Source: Mycobacterium sp. Root265
GTDB lineage: Bacteria; Actinomycetota; Actinomycetes; Mycobacteriales; Mycobacteriaceae
Assembly: GCF_001428895.1 (NCBI RefSeq)
Contig: NZ_LMJA01000010.1
Coordinates: forward strand, 1 to 64,000
Reading direction: 5' to 3'
DNA: 64,000 nucleotides
The position numbers and the translations under genes are program-made. Position 1 is the first letter of the stretch. Each line of letters opens with the position of its first letter. Of this stretch, positions 20,557-30,904 are shown piece after piece. The notes under the pieces were generated by a model. The model had not been told where the DNA came from. It did no database searches and worked only from the letters and a program-made list of their open reading frames with translations.

Positions 20557-22232
20557 ACGCCCTCCGACTCGCGGTCGCGCCGGAGCGCGGGATCCTTGAC
20601 CCGCGCCTGCGGTCCGGTGGATCCGCCCGAGATCCCGGGCGGCTTGAGCGGCAACGGACTCGTGGTGACCTTGTGGCCGCGAACCAGCGGCAGGGTCAGC
20701 CGGAAGCAGGCGCCCTTGCCGGGCTCACCCCACGCCTCCAGGCGGCCCTGGTGCAGCCGGGCGTCCTCGATGCTGATGGCCAGCCCGAGCCCGGTGCCGC
20801 CGGAGCGGCGCACCCGCGACGGATCGGAGCGCCAGAACCGGCTGAACACCAGCTTCTCCTCACCGGGACGCAGCCCCACACCGTGGTCGCGAACCGTGAC
20901 GGCGACGGTGTCCTCGTCGGCGGCCATCCGGATCTCCACCGATTTGCGCTCGGCATGGTCGATGGCATTGGCGATCAGGTTGCGCAGGATGCGTTCCACC
21001 CGGCGCGGATCGACCTCGGCAATCACCCCGTCGCTCGGCATGTCGACATCGAGCTGCACACCGGCGTCGGCCGCGAGGTGACCGACGTTGTCCAGCGCGC
21101 TCTGCACGGTGGAGCGCAGATCGACCGCCTCCACCGCGAGTTCGGCGACACCGGCGTCGTGGCGGGAGATCTCCAGCAGGTCGGCCAGCAGGGTCTCGAA
21201 GCGGTCGAGCTCGTTGACCATCAGTTCGGTCGAGCGGCGCAACGCCGGATCCAGATCGTCGCTGTGGTCGTGGATCAGGTCGGCCGCCATCCGCACCGTC
21301 GTCAGCGGGGTGCGCAGTTCATGGCTCACGTCGGAGGTGAAGCGGCGCTGCAGGTTTCCGAACTCCTCGAGCTGGGTGATCTGGCGGGACAGGCTCTCGG
21401 CCATATCGTTGAAGGAGACCGCCAGCCGCGCCATGTCGTCCTCGCCGCGCACCGGCATGCGTTCGGTCAGATGCCCCTCGGCGAAGCGCTCGGCGATCCT
21501 GGATGCCGAGCGCACCGGCAGCACGATCTGGCGGGCCACCAACAGCGCGATCGCCGCCAGCAGCCCGAGCAGCACGATGCCGCCGGTGGCCATGGTGCCG
21601 CGCACCAGGGCGATGGTGGATTCCTCGTTGTTCAACGGGAAGATCAGGTACAGCTCAAGATTGGTGACCGACGAGGTGCTGGGGCTCCCGACGATCAGCG
21701 CCGGCCCGGAGAACCCGTCGGTGTGCACGGTCGCGTACTGGTAGCTGACCTGACCGGCCTGCACGAAATCGCGCAGTGCATCGGGCACCTGCTGCACCGG
21801 GCCCGCGGCGGTCGCCGCGCGGGGGCCGTCGCCGGGCACGACGAGCACCGCGTCGTAGGCGCCGGCCAGCCCTGGTCCGGCATCGGCCTTGCGATCGATG
21901 AGGGTGTTGCGGGCCAGCTGCAGGCTGCTGTCCAGCGAGCGGGTCTCCTCGCCGCCGACGATGCCGCCGACGGTGTCACGGGCGCGTTCGATCTCCTCGG
22001 TGGCGGCGCGCACCTTGACTTCCAGGATGCGGTCGGTGATCTGGCTGGTCAGTACGAAGCCGAGCACCATGATGACGGCGAGCGACAGTCCCAGAGTCAG
22101 GGAGACCACCCGCAGTTGCAGGGACCGGCGCCAGGCATAGCTGACCGCGCGGCCCACCGCGCCCAGCCCGCGCAGCATCGGGGACGGTCCGCGGAAACGG
22201 CTGCGGACCCGACGTCGCGTACCCCAGATCAC
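20553..22232 (-). CDS. mtrB: sensor histidine kinase MtrB
   Basis: 559 residues. Two membrane segments (about 45-65 and 210-235) bracket an extracytoplasmic domain; a HAMP region follows ([22 protein letters not shown]), then the phosphoacceptor [15 protein letters not shown], the N-box [14 protein letters not shown], and G-boxes [13 protein letters not shown] and [10 protein letters not shown]. MtrB phosphorylates MtrA and links division and wall turnover. The GTG start is 28 bases after the mtrA stop. It is almost collinear with the M. tuberculosis protein as I remember it. Confidence 0.97.
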   Translation of the reverse strand: MIWGTRRRVRSRFRGPSPMLRGLGAVGRAVSYAWRRSLQLRVVSLTLGLSLAVIMVLGFVLTSQITDRILEVKVRAATEEIERARDTVGGIVGGEETRSLDSSLQLARNTLIDRKADAGPGLAGAYDAVLVVPGDGPRAATAAGPVQQVPDALRDFVQAGQVSYQYATVHTDGFSGPALIVGSPSTSSVTNLELYLIFPLNNEESTIALVRGTMATGGIVLLGLLAAIALLVARQIVLPVRSASRIAERFAEGHLTERMPVRGEDDMARLAVSFNDMAESLSRQITQLEEFGNLQRRFTSDVSHELRTPLTTVRMAADLIHDHSDDLDPALRRSTELMVNELDRFETLLADLLEISRHDAGVAELAVEAVDLRSTVQSALDNVGHLAADAGVQLDVDMPSDGVIAEVDPRRVERILRNLIANAIDHAERKSVEIRMAADEDTVAVTVRDHGVGLRPGEEKLVFSRFWRSDPSRVRRSGGTGLGLAISIEDARLHQGRLEAWGEPGKGACFRLTLPLVRGHKVTTSPLPLKPPGISGGSTGPQARVKDPALRRDRESEGV

Positions 22233-22260
22233 GAGCGCCGCCCAGCCGCGGGCCCACCGA

Positions 22261-22947
22261 TCACGGAGGTCCGGCCTTGTATCCCACTCCTCGAACGGTC
22301 AGTACCACCTGCGGGTTCTCCGGGTCGGTCTCGACCTTGGCCCGGAGCCGCTGGACATGCACGTTCACCAACCGGGTGTCCGCCGGATGTCGGTAGCCCC
22401 ACACCTGCTCGAGCAGCACATCACGAGTGAACACCTGGCGCGGTTTGCGCGCCAGTGCCACCAGCAGGTCGAACTCCAGCGGTGTCAGCGAGATCTGCTC
22501 ACCGGCGCGGGTGACCTTGTGCGCGGGCACGTCGATTTCGATGTCGTGGATGGACAGCATCTCGGCGGGCTCGTCGTCGTTGCGCCGCAACCGGGCCCGC
22601 ACCCGGGCCACCAGTTCCTTCGGCTTGAACGGCTTCATCACGTAGTCGTCGGCACCGGACTCCAGGCCCAGCACCACATCGACGGTGTCGGTCTTGGCGG
22701 TCAGCATCACGATCGGCACGCCGGAGTCGGCGCGCAGCACGCGGCAGACGTCGATACCGTTCATGCCCGGCAGCATCAGGTCGAGCAGCACGAGATCGGG
22801 CCGCAATTCACGGACGGCGGTCAGCGCCTGGCTGCCGTCTCCGATGACAGCGGTGTCGAAACCCTCCCCACGAAGCACGATGGTGAGCATCTCAGCCAGC
22901 GAGGGGTCGTCATCGACGACCAGGATCCGTTGCCTCATGGTGACCAT
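22261..22947 (-). CDS. mtrA: response regulator MtrA
   Basis: 228 residues, an OmpR/PhoB-type regulator. The receiver has VDDD (11-14), the phosphoacceptor Asp56 in [13 protein letters not shown], Thr/Lys switch residues in MLTAKTD and MKPFKPKE. The winged-helix effector domain carries [23 protein letters not shown] and ends [14 protein letters not shown]. MtrA controls dnaA, ripA and other division genes. The ATG at 22947 is in the usual position, with a second Met at residue 4. An inverted repeat GGTGAC/GTCACC overlaps the start codon and could be an autoregulatory site. Confidence 0.98.
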   Translation of the reverse strand: MVTMRQRILVVDDDPSLAEMLTIVLRGEGFDTAVIGDGSQALTAVRELRPDLVLLDLMLPGMNGIDVCRVLRADSGVPIVMLTAKTDTVDVVLGLESGADDYVMKPFKPKELVARVRARLRRNDDEPAEMLSIHDIEIDVPAHKVTRAGEQISLTPLEFDLLVALARKPRQVFTRDVLLEQVWGYRHPADTRLVNVHVQRLRAKVETDPENPQVVLTVRGVGYKAGPP

Positions 22948-22956
22948 GGTGTCACC
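22939..22956. promoter_or_regulatory. inverted repeat over the mtrA start codon
   Basis: GGTGAC (22939-22944) and GTCACC (22951-22956) flank CATGGT. GTCAC-type half sites are known in MtrA targets, so autoregulation is possible, but the arms are partly coding. Confidence 0.3.
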
Positions 22957-23053
22957 ACAAGGCGATAAAACCCGGGTGCCACGCGGGGTTCGCGGGCTTA
23001 TCGGTCGATGTCAGGCGATGCGGTCGAGGATCGCGCGACGGCGGGTGCCTCGG

Positions 23054-23677
23054 CTAGAGCTTCGCGGCCAGCGCGACCGGGTCCGCGTCCGGGGGCACCA
23101 CAATCCACTCCCCCGCCCAGTTCGCGGCGGCCAGCCCGGCATAGGCCGCGGCGGTGCGCTGCTGCAGACCGCGGTCACGTTCATAGGCATCGCGGGCCCG
23201 GTCGGCTTCCTGTTCGGCCCGTTGCCGCGCCCGCCGGTCGGCCAGCTCTACCGAAACATCGAGCAGCAGTTGATAATCCGGCCTGGGCAGCGCGAACCTG
23301 TCGAACTCCAGGCCGTACACCCAGTCCACGACCGCACCGTCGATGCCCTGATGCAGCCGCGCCGCGCTGTAGGCAGCGTTGGAGGCGACGTAGCGGTCCA
23401 GGATCACGACGTCGTGGGTGGCCGACAAGCGTTCGATCTCGTCCTTGGCCCCGGCCCGGTCCAGCGCGAACAACGCCGCCATCGCGTACACCGAGTCGGT
23501 GAGATCGCCGTGCTTGCCGTGCAGCGCCTCGGCCGCCAGGTCGGCGTGCACCGAGGCTCCGTAGCGCGGGAAGGCCAGTGTGGTGACCGACTTCCCCCCG
23601 GCTTCGAACGCCGCGCGCAACCCTTCGGTCAGCGTGCGCTTGCCCGCACCGTCCAGGCCTTCGATCACCATCAGCAC
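23054..23677 (-). CDS. tmk: thymidylate kinase
   Basis: 207 residues, a dTMP kinase. The P-loop is GLDGAGKRT (7-15), the DR(Y/H) motif is DRYVASNAAYSAAR, and the lid region is rich in Arg (RRARQRAEQEADRARDAYERD). It matches mycobacterial TMPK in length and in the GLDGAGKRTL loop. The GTG start at 23677 has no ribosome-binding site; TAGGCT lies 6 bases upstream, and its TAG is the stop of the upstream TPR gene. The 106-base gap to mtrA probably contains the mtrA promoter. Confidence 0.96.
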   Translation of the reverse strand: MLMVIEGLDGAGKRTLTEGLRAAFEAGGKSVTTLAFPRYGASVHADLAAEALHGKHGDLTDSVYAMAALFALDRAGAKDEIERLSATHDVVILDRYVASNAAYSAARLHQGIDGAVVDWVYGLEFDRFALPRPDYQLLLDVSVELADRRARQRAEQEADRARDAYERDRGLQQRTAAAYAGLAAANWAGEWIVVPPDADPVALAAKL

Positions 23678-23683
23678 GCTGGG

Positions 23684-23689
23684 AGCCTA
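23684..23689 (-). promoter_or_regulatory. -10 element (TAGGCT) that includes the upstream stop codon
   Basis: Minus-strand TAGGCT stands 6 bases before the tmk GTG. Its TAG (23689-23687) is the stop codon of the TPR membrane protein gene. Predicted leaderless internal promoter. Confidence 0.5.
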
Positions 23690-24514
23690 TGCCCCGGTCA
23701 TCCAGCCCAACACGGTCAGGCCCACCACCGCGAACAGCAGCAGCGGCCCCGCGACACCGGCGATGCCTGTCGCCCCGGCGACGACGGCCACACCGACGAT
23801 CGCCGCCGCCCCCAGAAACAGCAGCCGCACCACCAGCAGCCGCGCGCTGCCCAACACCGCCCGCAACGTGGGGCCCGGGACGGTGCGCACGGTCCACGCG
23901 ATGGCGACGAGCAACGGCACCGTGAGCAGGGCCGCGACCACCCGCGGCAGCGCGGTCGACACACCGTCGTCGCGCAGGGCACCCACCACGATGAGCGCCG
24001 AGGCCAGCAGGACCACCGCCGCGGTCGCCCAGCGCAGCACGCGGGTGAGCGCCAGCGCGATGTTTCCCAGCGCCAGCGGCGCAAGTGTCGGGTCCAGTCG
24101 AGTGGCATCCAGCAGCCCGCGCACCGCCTTGGTGGTGGTGCCCATCCGCAGTCTGCCGACCGCGAGGTTGTGCACCGCCAGCGCATGATCGGGTTGCAGG
24201 CGCAACGCCTGCAGGTAGTCGGCCTCGGCCGCACGGGCACCCGACAGTGAACGCTGCAGGTCCCCGCGCAGCACCAGCGCATCCGGCGAGGCCGGACTGA
24301 GCCGCAGCGTCTGGTCGACGACCGCCAGCGCGTCGCGATCGCGCCCGGATTCGCGCAGCAGGCTGGCGTAGGTGTACTGCGCCAGAGGCGAATTCGGATG
24401 GCCGGCGGCCGTCTGCCAGGCCAGCATCAGCGCCTCGGCAACACGACCCTGCCCGTAGAGCGCCAATGTCCGGGTGTGCATCGCGTCCTCGTCGCCGGGT
24501 GCGGAATCACTCAC
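23687..24514 (-). CDS. TPR-domain protein with C-terminal membrane segments
   Basis: 275 residues. Residues about 10-145 form tetratricopeptide-like helical pairs (ALYGQGRVAEALMLAWQ, YASLLRESGRDRDALAV, ADYLQALRLQPDHALA). Four hydrophobic segments fill residues 160-270. No enzyme motif is present. I do not recognise a named family; a membrane-tethered scaffold is an inference. The GTG start lies inside an 8-base overlap with the upstream gene (GTGAGTGA), so both are co-translated. Confidence 0.7.
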   Translation of the reverse strand: MSDSAPGDEDAMHTRTLALYGQGRVAEALMLAWQTAAGHPNSPLAQYTYASLLRESGRDRDALAVVDQTLRLSPASPDALVLRGDLQRSLSGARAAEADYLQALRLQPDHALAVHNLAVGRLRMGTTTKAVRGLLDATRLDPTLAPLALGNIALALTRVLRWATAAVVLLASALIVVGALRDDGVSTALPRVVAALLTVPLLVAIAWTVRTVPGPTLRAVLGSARLLVVRLLFLGAAAIVGVAVVAGATGIAGVAGPLLLFAVVGLTVLGWMTGA

Positions 24515-25193
24515 CGACGAACTCCGTCAGTTTGGCTTCCACCGCGGCCTTGTCCGGCGAGCCGAAGATTTTCGGTGACTCGCGGTCGAAGAACGAGATG
24601 TACGGGCAGTCATCCGACGGCCCGGGAACCGTTCCGAGGTTTTCGACCAACGCGCCCGTGCGCGCCTGGCGCAGTTCCACGGTGTACTCCACGGAGTACC
24701 GTCCGGCCTCATACAGCTCGCCCCCGGATTCGACATCGCAGGTTCCCTCTTTGACCTCGGTACCGGGCTTCCTCGACACACAGGCGACGGTGTCGACCTT
24801 CGTCAGATCGGTGCCGACGAGGAACGGGGCGTCACCGGTGAAGGTGATCGTGGTCCACGCGCCGAGACCGTCGTCATCCGCGAACGCCATGATGGTGTGC
24901 GGCCTCTCGAAGGAGCGGGCGTTGCTCACCGAGCCGGCGCGGCAGACGATCTCGAAATCGGTGGGGCTGTGTGCGACCCGTGCGTTGGCAGCACGCTCGT
25001 CGTCGCTGACCTCGGCGCGGTCGGCAGCGGCGATCATGAGACCCGCGAACCCGGCAACGCAGACCGACACGATCACCGACAGCACGATGAGCAGACCGCG
25101 GTTGTTGGACGGAGGCGGCGGGACTGGCGCAGCCCAGTAAGGCGGGCCCTGCGGCGGCCAGCCGGGTGGCGGGCCCTGTGGTGGCACACTCAC
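24507..25193 (-). CDS. proline-rich single-pass membrane protein, unknown
   Basis: 228 residues: a proline/glycine-rich cytoplasmic N-terminus (PPQGPPPGWPPQGPPYW), one membrane helix (about 40-62), and a 165-residue outer domain with four cysteines (IVCRAG, VACVSR, GTCDVE, DDCPYI) that could form two disulfides. This layout is common among mycobacterial surface proteins, but I do not recognise a family. The GTG at 25193 is chosen because GGAGGGGG stands about 9 bases upstream and the proline-rich tail begins there. It overlaps the TPR gene by 8 bases. Confidence 0.7.
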   Translation of the reverse strand: MSVPPQGPPPGWPPQGPPYWAAPVPPPPSNNRGLLIVLSVIVSVCVAGFAGLMIAAADRAEVSDDERAANARVAHSPTDFEIVCRAGSVSNARSFERPHTIMAFADDDGLGAWTTITFTGDAPFLVGTDLTKVDTVACVSRKPGTEVKEGTCDVESGGELYEAGRYSVEYTVELRQARTGALVENLGTVPGPSDDCPYISFFDRESPKIFGSPDKAAVEAKLTEFVGE

Positions 25194-25301
25194 GTTGCCG
25201 ATCCCCCTCCGTCCGAGGGGTATTCGTCCCGCACCGACGGCTCCCCCGATGTCCCAGCCTAAGTCACCCGGAAGGAAGGGCAGCACACCAATTCGGGCGG
25301 G

Positions 25302-26609
25302 TCAGTACTGCCCGCAGTTCGGCGCCGTCGGCACCCCGTTGAACCGGTCGGCGACCCACTGCAAGGCAGGTTCACCGTCGACCGCCATCGGCAGCGCGTG
25401 GTTGATCACCAGCTTGTTGAAGATCGGCGGACCCTCGTTGGTGCGGAACTCGATGTCGCTGCCCTTGGCGCACCAGTCCTTGCCGAGTTGCACCACCGGC
25501 GCGTAGGGCACCAGCGGGTCATAGCGGTTGCTGTTGAGCAGCACCGGGGCATTGGGTTTCAGCGTGCCGAGCTTTTGCAGATCGAAGATCCCGCGGAACT
25601 GCGGGTCGTTCAACAGCTCCGGGATGGGATGGTTGAAGTAGGGCTGCAGGTGCCGGAACATGAACTTCGCGACCGTCTCCCCGACACACTGATCCCTGGT
25701 CTTGTCGACGAAGTCCATCCCGCGCGGGGTGAGCAGCGCCCGGATCTTGGGCGCGGCCTCCGGGTAGCCCTGCATGACGCTGTTGAGCGCGTAGCCGATC
25801 ACCCCGACCAGCGCACTGCCGTCGGCGTACGGGATCAGGTCGACAAGGTCGGCGGGCGGGGCACCGGCGTAGGTGCCGACGATGTTGAGTTCGGGGGCAT
25901 AGGCGACGGCCAACTCGGCGGCCGAGGCTGCCGCGCCGCCGCCCTGCGAGTAGCCCCAGAAGGCAACGGGCCCACCGGGTGTCAGCGAAGTGCCCGGCAA
26001 CTTGCCGGCGGCTCGCGCCGCGTCGAGCATGGCGTGTCCCTGGGACAGCCGGTTGACGTAGGTATGCGTCGTACCGATGGTGCCCAGACCCTCGTAGTCG
26101 GTCATCAGGACCGCAAACCCGCGGTTCACCATGGTGTTCACGAACCCGGACTCGTAGTTGACCATGATGTCCAAATATGGCGACCAGTGGATGCCCTGGT
26201 TGAACTGCCGCGACGGTGCGCACTGGTCGCCCTGCCCCTGCGTTCCGGGACCGAACACGATCAGCGGGCGCGGGCCCTGTCCCGGCCAGGCGTTGAACGG
26301 CTCGAAGTAGGTGCCGGTCACCACATTCGGATTGCCTCGGCCGTCCGTGCTGCGGTACATGACGCGCGTGCCAGTGGCATTGAGCCTGCCGACCTGACCG
26401 GACGGCTCGATCACCAGCCGGGACGGCTCGGTGCGGACGAGGTCGCCGGGCGGGACGTCCGGCAACGGATTCGGTGGTGTGTAGAAGGCGGTGTACTCGT
26501 CCTCGTTGTAGTACGGATACCAGTCGTCGGCGTGCGCCAAACCAGTTGTGAGACAACTGATGACAAACCCCAAAGACACCACGACGAACACAGCCCCGGC
26601 CCGAATCAC
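25302..26609 (-). CDS. secreted lipase of the LIP (secretory lipase) family
   Basis: 435 residues with a Sec signal peptide (cleavage likely after GLAHA, about residue 27). Alpha/beta-hydrolase of the fungal/actinobacterial secretory lipase type: oxyanion-side GPGTQGQGDQC, nucleophile GYSQGG (Ser about 205), acid in NSNRYDPLVPY, and His in KLVINHALPMAVD. Six or more cysteines in the mature chain fit an exported protein. Substrate unknown, probably acyl esters at the envelope. It stands alone, unlike the four paralogues at 54-64 kb, and has the signal-peptide rather than anchored form. Confidence 0.88.
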   Translation of the reverse strand: MIRAGAVFVVVSLGFVISCLTTGLAHADDWYPYYNEDEYTAFYTPPNPLPDVPPGDLVRTEPSRLVIEPSGQVGRLNATGTRVMYRSTDGRGNPNVVTGTYFEPFNAWPGQGPRPLIVFGPGTQGQGDQCAPSRQFNQGIHWSPYLDIMVNYESGFVNTMVNRGFAVLMTDYEGLGTIGTTHTYVNRLSQGHAMLDAARAAGKLPGTSLTPGGPVAFWGYSQGGGAAASAAELAVAYAPELNIVGTYAGAPPADLVDLIPYADGSALVGVIGYALNSVMQGYPEAAPKIRALLTPRGMDFVDKTRDQCVGETVAKFMFRHLQPYFNHPIPELLNDPQFRGIFDLQKLGTLKPNAPVLLNSNRYDPLVPYAPVVQLGKDWCAKGSDIEFRTNEGPPIFNKLVINHALPMAVDGEPALQWVADRFNGVPTAPNCGQY

Positions 26610-26791
26610 TACCGGACAGTAACAAACGGGTAGCCGAATGGCTACGGATTCATCACATGTCGTTCACGGGCGCAGATGTAACGGCGTTTGGTGGCCGACC
26701 TGGGCCGATACCGCCGGGATTTGCTCAGCCGGTGGTCGCTCCCCCGATCCCGGCACCGCCGAGCTACCGACTTCGTTGTGTGGTCCGGTCG

Positions 26792-26893
26792 GTCGATGCT
26801 GGTCGCCCCCGGCGCGAGCGTTGCCGACTCCCGGTCCAGGAACGCCCACCCGGCGGGCCGGATTCGGCGGGAACCCACCGCAAGGAGTTCGCC
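26792..26893 (-). pseudogene. remnant copy of the C-terminus of the lipoprotein gene at 28843
   Basis: In one minus-strand frame, 34 codons read GELLAVG...WAFLDRESATLAPGATSID. Aligned without gaps to residues of the intact lipoprotein encoded at 28846-28947 (GELLDSG...YAFLDRAAATLVLQATSLG), 16 of 34 residues are identical. There is no start or stop of its own; it begins a few bases after the M20 hydrolase stop. It is a decayed or foreign fragment, not an expressed gene. Confidence 0.7.
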
Positions 26894-26898
26894 CTGGA

Positions 26899-28167
26899 TC
26901 AGGACGGCGCCAGCCAGGCCAGCGCAGCCACCACCAGCGCCTGGGTGCCGGTGTCGAGGGTGGGCTGCACAGCCGGGGCGAAACTCGGCGAGTGGTTGAC
27001 CGGAATGTCCTCGTTGACCCGGCCGCCTTCGAGGGCCTGCCGGAACGCCGCCGGGTCGATACCGCCGATACCCCAGTACGAGTACGGCACGCCCAGGGCC
27101 GACGGGATCTCGCTGAAGTCCTCGCTGCCCGCTCCTTGCGGCAGCTCCCGGCACCGGTCACCGAAGAATGCCTCGAATGCTCCACGCACTCGCCCCGTCG
27201 TTTCAACATCGTTGTCGGTCAACGGAAATCGATCGAACATCTCGAACTCAGGGTCCCGCGGGGACCCGGCGGCCGCACATTCGGCGGTGACGATCCGGCG
27301 GATTGCCCCGATGACCGCAGCCCGCGTCTGTTCGCTGTAGGTGCGGATGTTGAGCAGGAGGACCGCGCGGTCCGGGATCACATTGCTCTTGCTCCCGGCC
27401 TGCACGCTTCCGACGGTGAGCACGGCAGTTTCAGTGGGGGCGATCTCGCGGGAGACGACCGTCTGCAGCCGCACGATGATCATCGCCGCGAGTACCACCG
27501 GATCGATCGTGGCCTGCGGCATCGACCCATGCCCGCCGCGGCCGTGCACGGTCACCCGGATGCTGTCGGCGCCGGCCATGAATGGGCCTGCATGGGTACC
27601 GATCAACCCCGCCGGCAGTGGCAGGACGTGCTGAGCGAACGCGACGTGCACTGCGGGAAGCAGGGCGGCGAGGCCGTCGTCGACCATGGCGCGTGCACCG
27701 TCGGCAGTTTCCTCGGCGGGCTGGAACAGCGCCACCACTGTGCCCGCCCAATGATCGGCACCGTCCGCGAGCAGCTGGGCCGCGCCGAGAAGAGCGGTGA
27801 CGTGCACATCGTGCCCGCAGGCGTGCATCACCGGAACCTGGTTGCCATCGCCGTCGGTGGCAAGGACGGTGCTGGCGTAGTCGAGACCGGTGTCCTCGCG
27901 CACCGGCAACGCGTCCATGTCCGCACGGAGCAGCACGGTGGGACCGGGCCCGTTGCGGAGTATCCCCACCACACCGGTGCCGCCGATCCCGTCGTGCACC
28001 TCATATCCGCAGGCGCGCAACCGCTCGGTGACGCTGTGGGCAGTACGGGTCTCTTGATGCGACAGCTCTGGATGTTCGTGCAGTCGGCGGTACAGGTCCT
28101 CCTGCCAGGCGCGGACCTGATCCATACCGCCCAGGACGGCGTCGGTGGCGCGCGCTGACGGCATCAC
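26899..28167 (-). CDS. M20-family amidohydrolase (aminoacylase/hippuricase type)
   Basis: 422 residues of peptidase family M20D. Metal ligands are seen in MHACGHDVH (His-Asp pair), the catalytic and bridging glutamates in FQPAEETADGA, His in AFAQHVLPLPAG and the late VNHSPSFAP. The lid domain includes GRGGHGSMPQATIDPV. Such enzymes hydrolyse N-acyl amino acids or indole-amino acid conjugates; the substrate is not predictable. It is divergent from the TRIC gene by about 21 bases around a GGTATACC palindrome. Together with that gene it is bracketed by two copies of a lipoprotein gene end, which suggests joint acquisition. Confidence 0.9.
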   Translation of the reverse strand: MMPSARATDAVLGGMDQVRAWQEDLYRRLHEHPELSHQETRTAHSVTERLRACGYEVHDGIGGTGVVGILRNGPGPTVLLRADMDALPVREDTGLDYASTVLATDGDGNQVPVMHACGHDVHVTALLGAAQLLADGADHWAGTVVALFQPAEETADGARAMVDDGLAALLPAVHVAFAQHVLPLPAGLIGTHAGPFMAGADSIRVTVHGRGGHGSMPQATIDPVVLAAMIIVRLQTVVSREIAPTETAVLTVGSVQAGSKSNVIPDRAVLLLNIRTYSEQTRAAVIGAIRRIVTAECAAAGSPRDPEFEMFDRFPLTDNDVETTGRVRGAFEAFFGDRCRELPQGAGSEDFSEIPSALGVPYSYWGIGGIDPAAFRQALEGGRVNEDIPVNHSPSFAPAVQPTLDTGTQALVVAALAWLAPS

Positions 28168-28173
28168 CGATGC

Positions 28174-28181
28174 GGTATACC
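28174..28181. promoter_or_regulatory. palindromic GGTATACC between divergent M20 and TRIC genes
   Basis: TATACC is read in both directions: 7 bases before the TRIC ATG on the plus strand and 6 bases before the M20 GTG on the minus strand. It could serve as a shared -10 for two leaderless transcripts, although the last base is not the usual T. Confidence 0.35.
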
Positions 28182-28188
28182 TCGTGTC

Positions 28189-28815
28189 ATGCCGACCGAA
28201 ACGCCGTTGCTGCTGGCGCTCGACCTTGCCGGCACCTTCGCGTTCGCACTCAACGGCGCGCTCACCGCGGTACGCGCCGAACGGCTCGACATCTTCGGTG
28301 TCATCACGCTCGGCATGTTCACTGCGCTCGGCGGCGGGACCATCCGCGATGTCCTGCTCGGCGCACTGCCGCCGGCGACGTTCGTCGACTGGCGCTACCT
28401 GGCCGTCGCGGCGAGCGGTGGCCTGATCGCATTCGCACTCAGCCGCAGACTCGACCGCCTGACCCTACCGATCACGGTGCTCGACGCCATCGGGCTGAGC
28501 GTATTCTCGGTGCTGGCCGCCTATAAGGCACTGGACTTGGGTTTCGGTGTCCCACAAGCGATCATCGTCGGCACCGTGACCGCAGTGGGTGGCGGCACCA
28601 TCCGCGACGTGATGATCGGGCGGATTCCCACCGTCCTGCGCAGCGAGCTCTACGCCATTCCGGCCCTGATCGGCGCGGGGTGCGCCGCCGCAGGCCACAG
28701 CCTGGGGCATCACGGCACCGTTGCCGCACTCAGTGCCGCCACGGTCTGCTTCGTGATCCGGATGGTGGGGGTGCGTTTCGACCTCCATGCTCCGCGTCCG
28801 CCCGGCCAGCGCTGA
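28189..28815 (+). CDS. TRIC-type (YadS/UPF0126) membrane channel protein
   Basis: 208 residues with six or seven hydrophobic helices. The family hallmark, an internal duplication with glycine-rich kinks, is plain: TALGGGTIRDVLLG (about 46-59) and TAVGGGTIRDVMIG (about 131-144). Bacterial TRIC proteins are trimeric monovalent-cation channels; some members of this family have also been linked to glycine uptake. It starts with ATG at 28189. It is convergent with the lipoprotein gene at 28843 with 27 bases between stops. Confidence 0.92.
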   Translation: MPTETPLLLALDLAGTFAFALNGALTAVRAERLDIFGVITLGMFTALGGGTIRDVLLGALPPATFVDWRYLAVAASGGLIAFALSRRLDRLTLPITVLDAIGLSVFSVLAAYKALDLGFGVPQAIIVGTVTAVGGGTIRDVMIGRIPTVLRSELYAIPALIGAGCAAAGHSLGHHGTVAALSAATVCFVIRMVGVRFDLHAPRPPGQR

Positions 28816-28842
28816 TAGACAGCTGCGGGTTCGGCGCGCGGG

Positions 28843-29316
28843 TCAGCCGAGGCTGGTCGCCTGCAGCACGAGCGTGGCCGCGGCTCGGTCCAGGAACGCG
28901 TACGTGCTGGTCGAATCGGAGGAGAACCCGGAGTCCAGGAGTTCGCCGGTGAGGAACGGGCCGGGCGGCACCTCGGCGGAAAGTGCGTCCTGAACGTTCG
29001 GTGCGCGACCGGTGTCGGTCGGCTTGAACTGGGTCACCATGGCATCGGCCACGGTCGGCGAGAGCTTCACGACGGCGTCCGTCCAGCGCACCGCGGCGTC
29101 GGCGTCTCCCCCGGCCGGGTCGCCCCACTGCAGCCAGGCCACCGATACGGGCGCGCCGATACCGGGAAACACCTTGGCCAGGCCTGGGATGTCGCGATGG
29201 ACGTCGGTCGGCGGAGGTGGCGCGTGCGGAGCCGCCACCTCCTGCGACGGAGTGGAACAGCCGGTCGCCACGGCGGCACAGAGGGCCGCCGTGGCGATAC
29301 CGCGCAGAATCCGCAC
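28843..29316 (-). CDS. small lipoprotein, unknown
   Basis: 157 residues with a signal peptide and lipobox VATGC (Cys about 20), then a proline-rich spacer (APHAPPPPTD) and a compact domain of about 110 residues. No family recognised. The GTG start lies 5 bases after the ahcY stop, so it is probably cotranscribed at the end of the ahcY unit. The last 34 residues have a diverged second copy at 26792-26893. Confidence 0.75.
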   Translation of the reverse strand: MRILRGIATAALCAAVATGCSTPSQEVAAPHAPPPPTDVHRDIPGLAKVFPGIGAPVSVAWLQWGDPAGGDADAAVRWTDAVVKLSPTVADAMVTQFKPTDTGRAPNVQDALSAEVPPGPFLTGELLDSGFSSDSTSTYAFLDRAAATLVLQATSLG

Positions 29317-29321
29317 AGGGA

Positions 29322-30782
<1,461 letters not shown>

Positions 30783-30904
30783 GTGGATAGAGCCCCTTAT
30801 TTATCGTGTTCTGAATCAGCGTTGCCCAGCTCGCACAGCTGTGCGCGGGCGACACCGGTGGCCTGCGGGCTCGCGGGACAGGCACTTCTTCAGCGCTCTG
30901 CCAG
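30783..30904. other. ahcY leader
   Basis: 122 bases between the TetR stop and ahcY. It contains the 12-base palindrome GCACAGCTGTGC and other GC-rich arms and ends in an AT-rich segment near the ribosome-binding site. It does not match the SAH or SAM-IV riboswitch patterns I can recall, so no riboswitch is called. Confidence 0.35.

Noticed and set aside
24507-25286. Longer start (to 25286) for the proline-rich membrane protein
   Set aside because: The added residues are unlike the rest, and the GTG at 25193 has a strong GGAGGGGG in the right place.
30783-30904. SAH or SAM-IV riboswitch before ahcY
   Set aside because: The conserved core blocks I can recall are not present; reported only as an unassigned leader.
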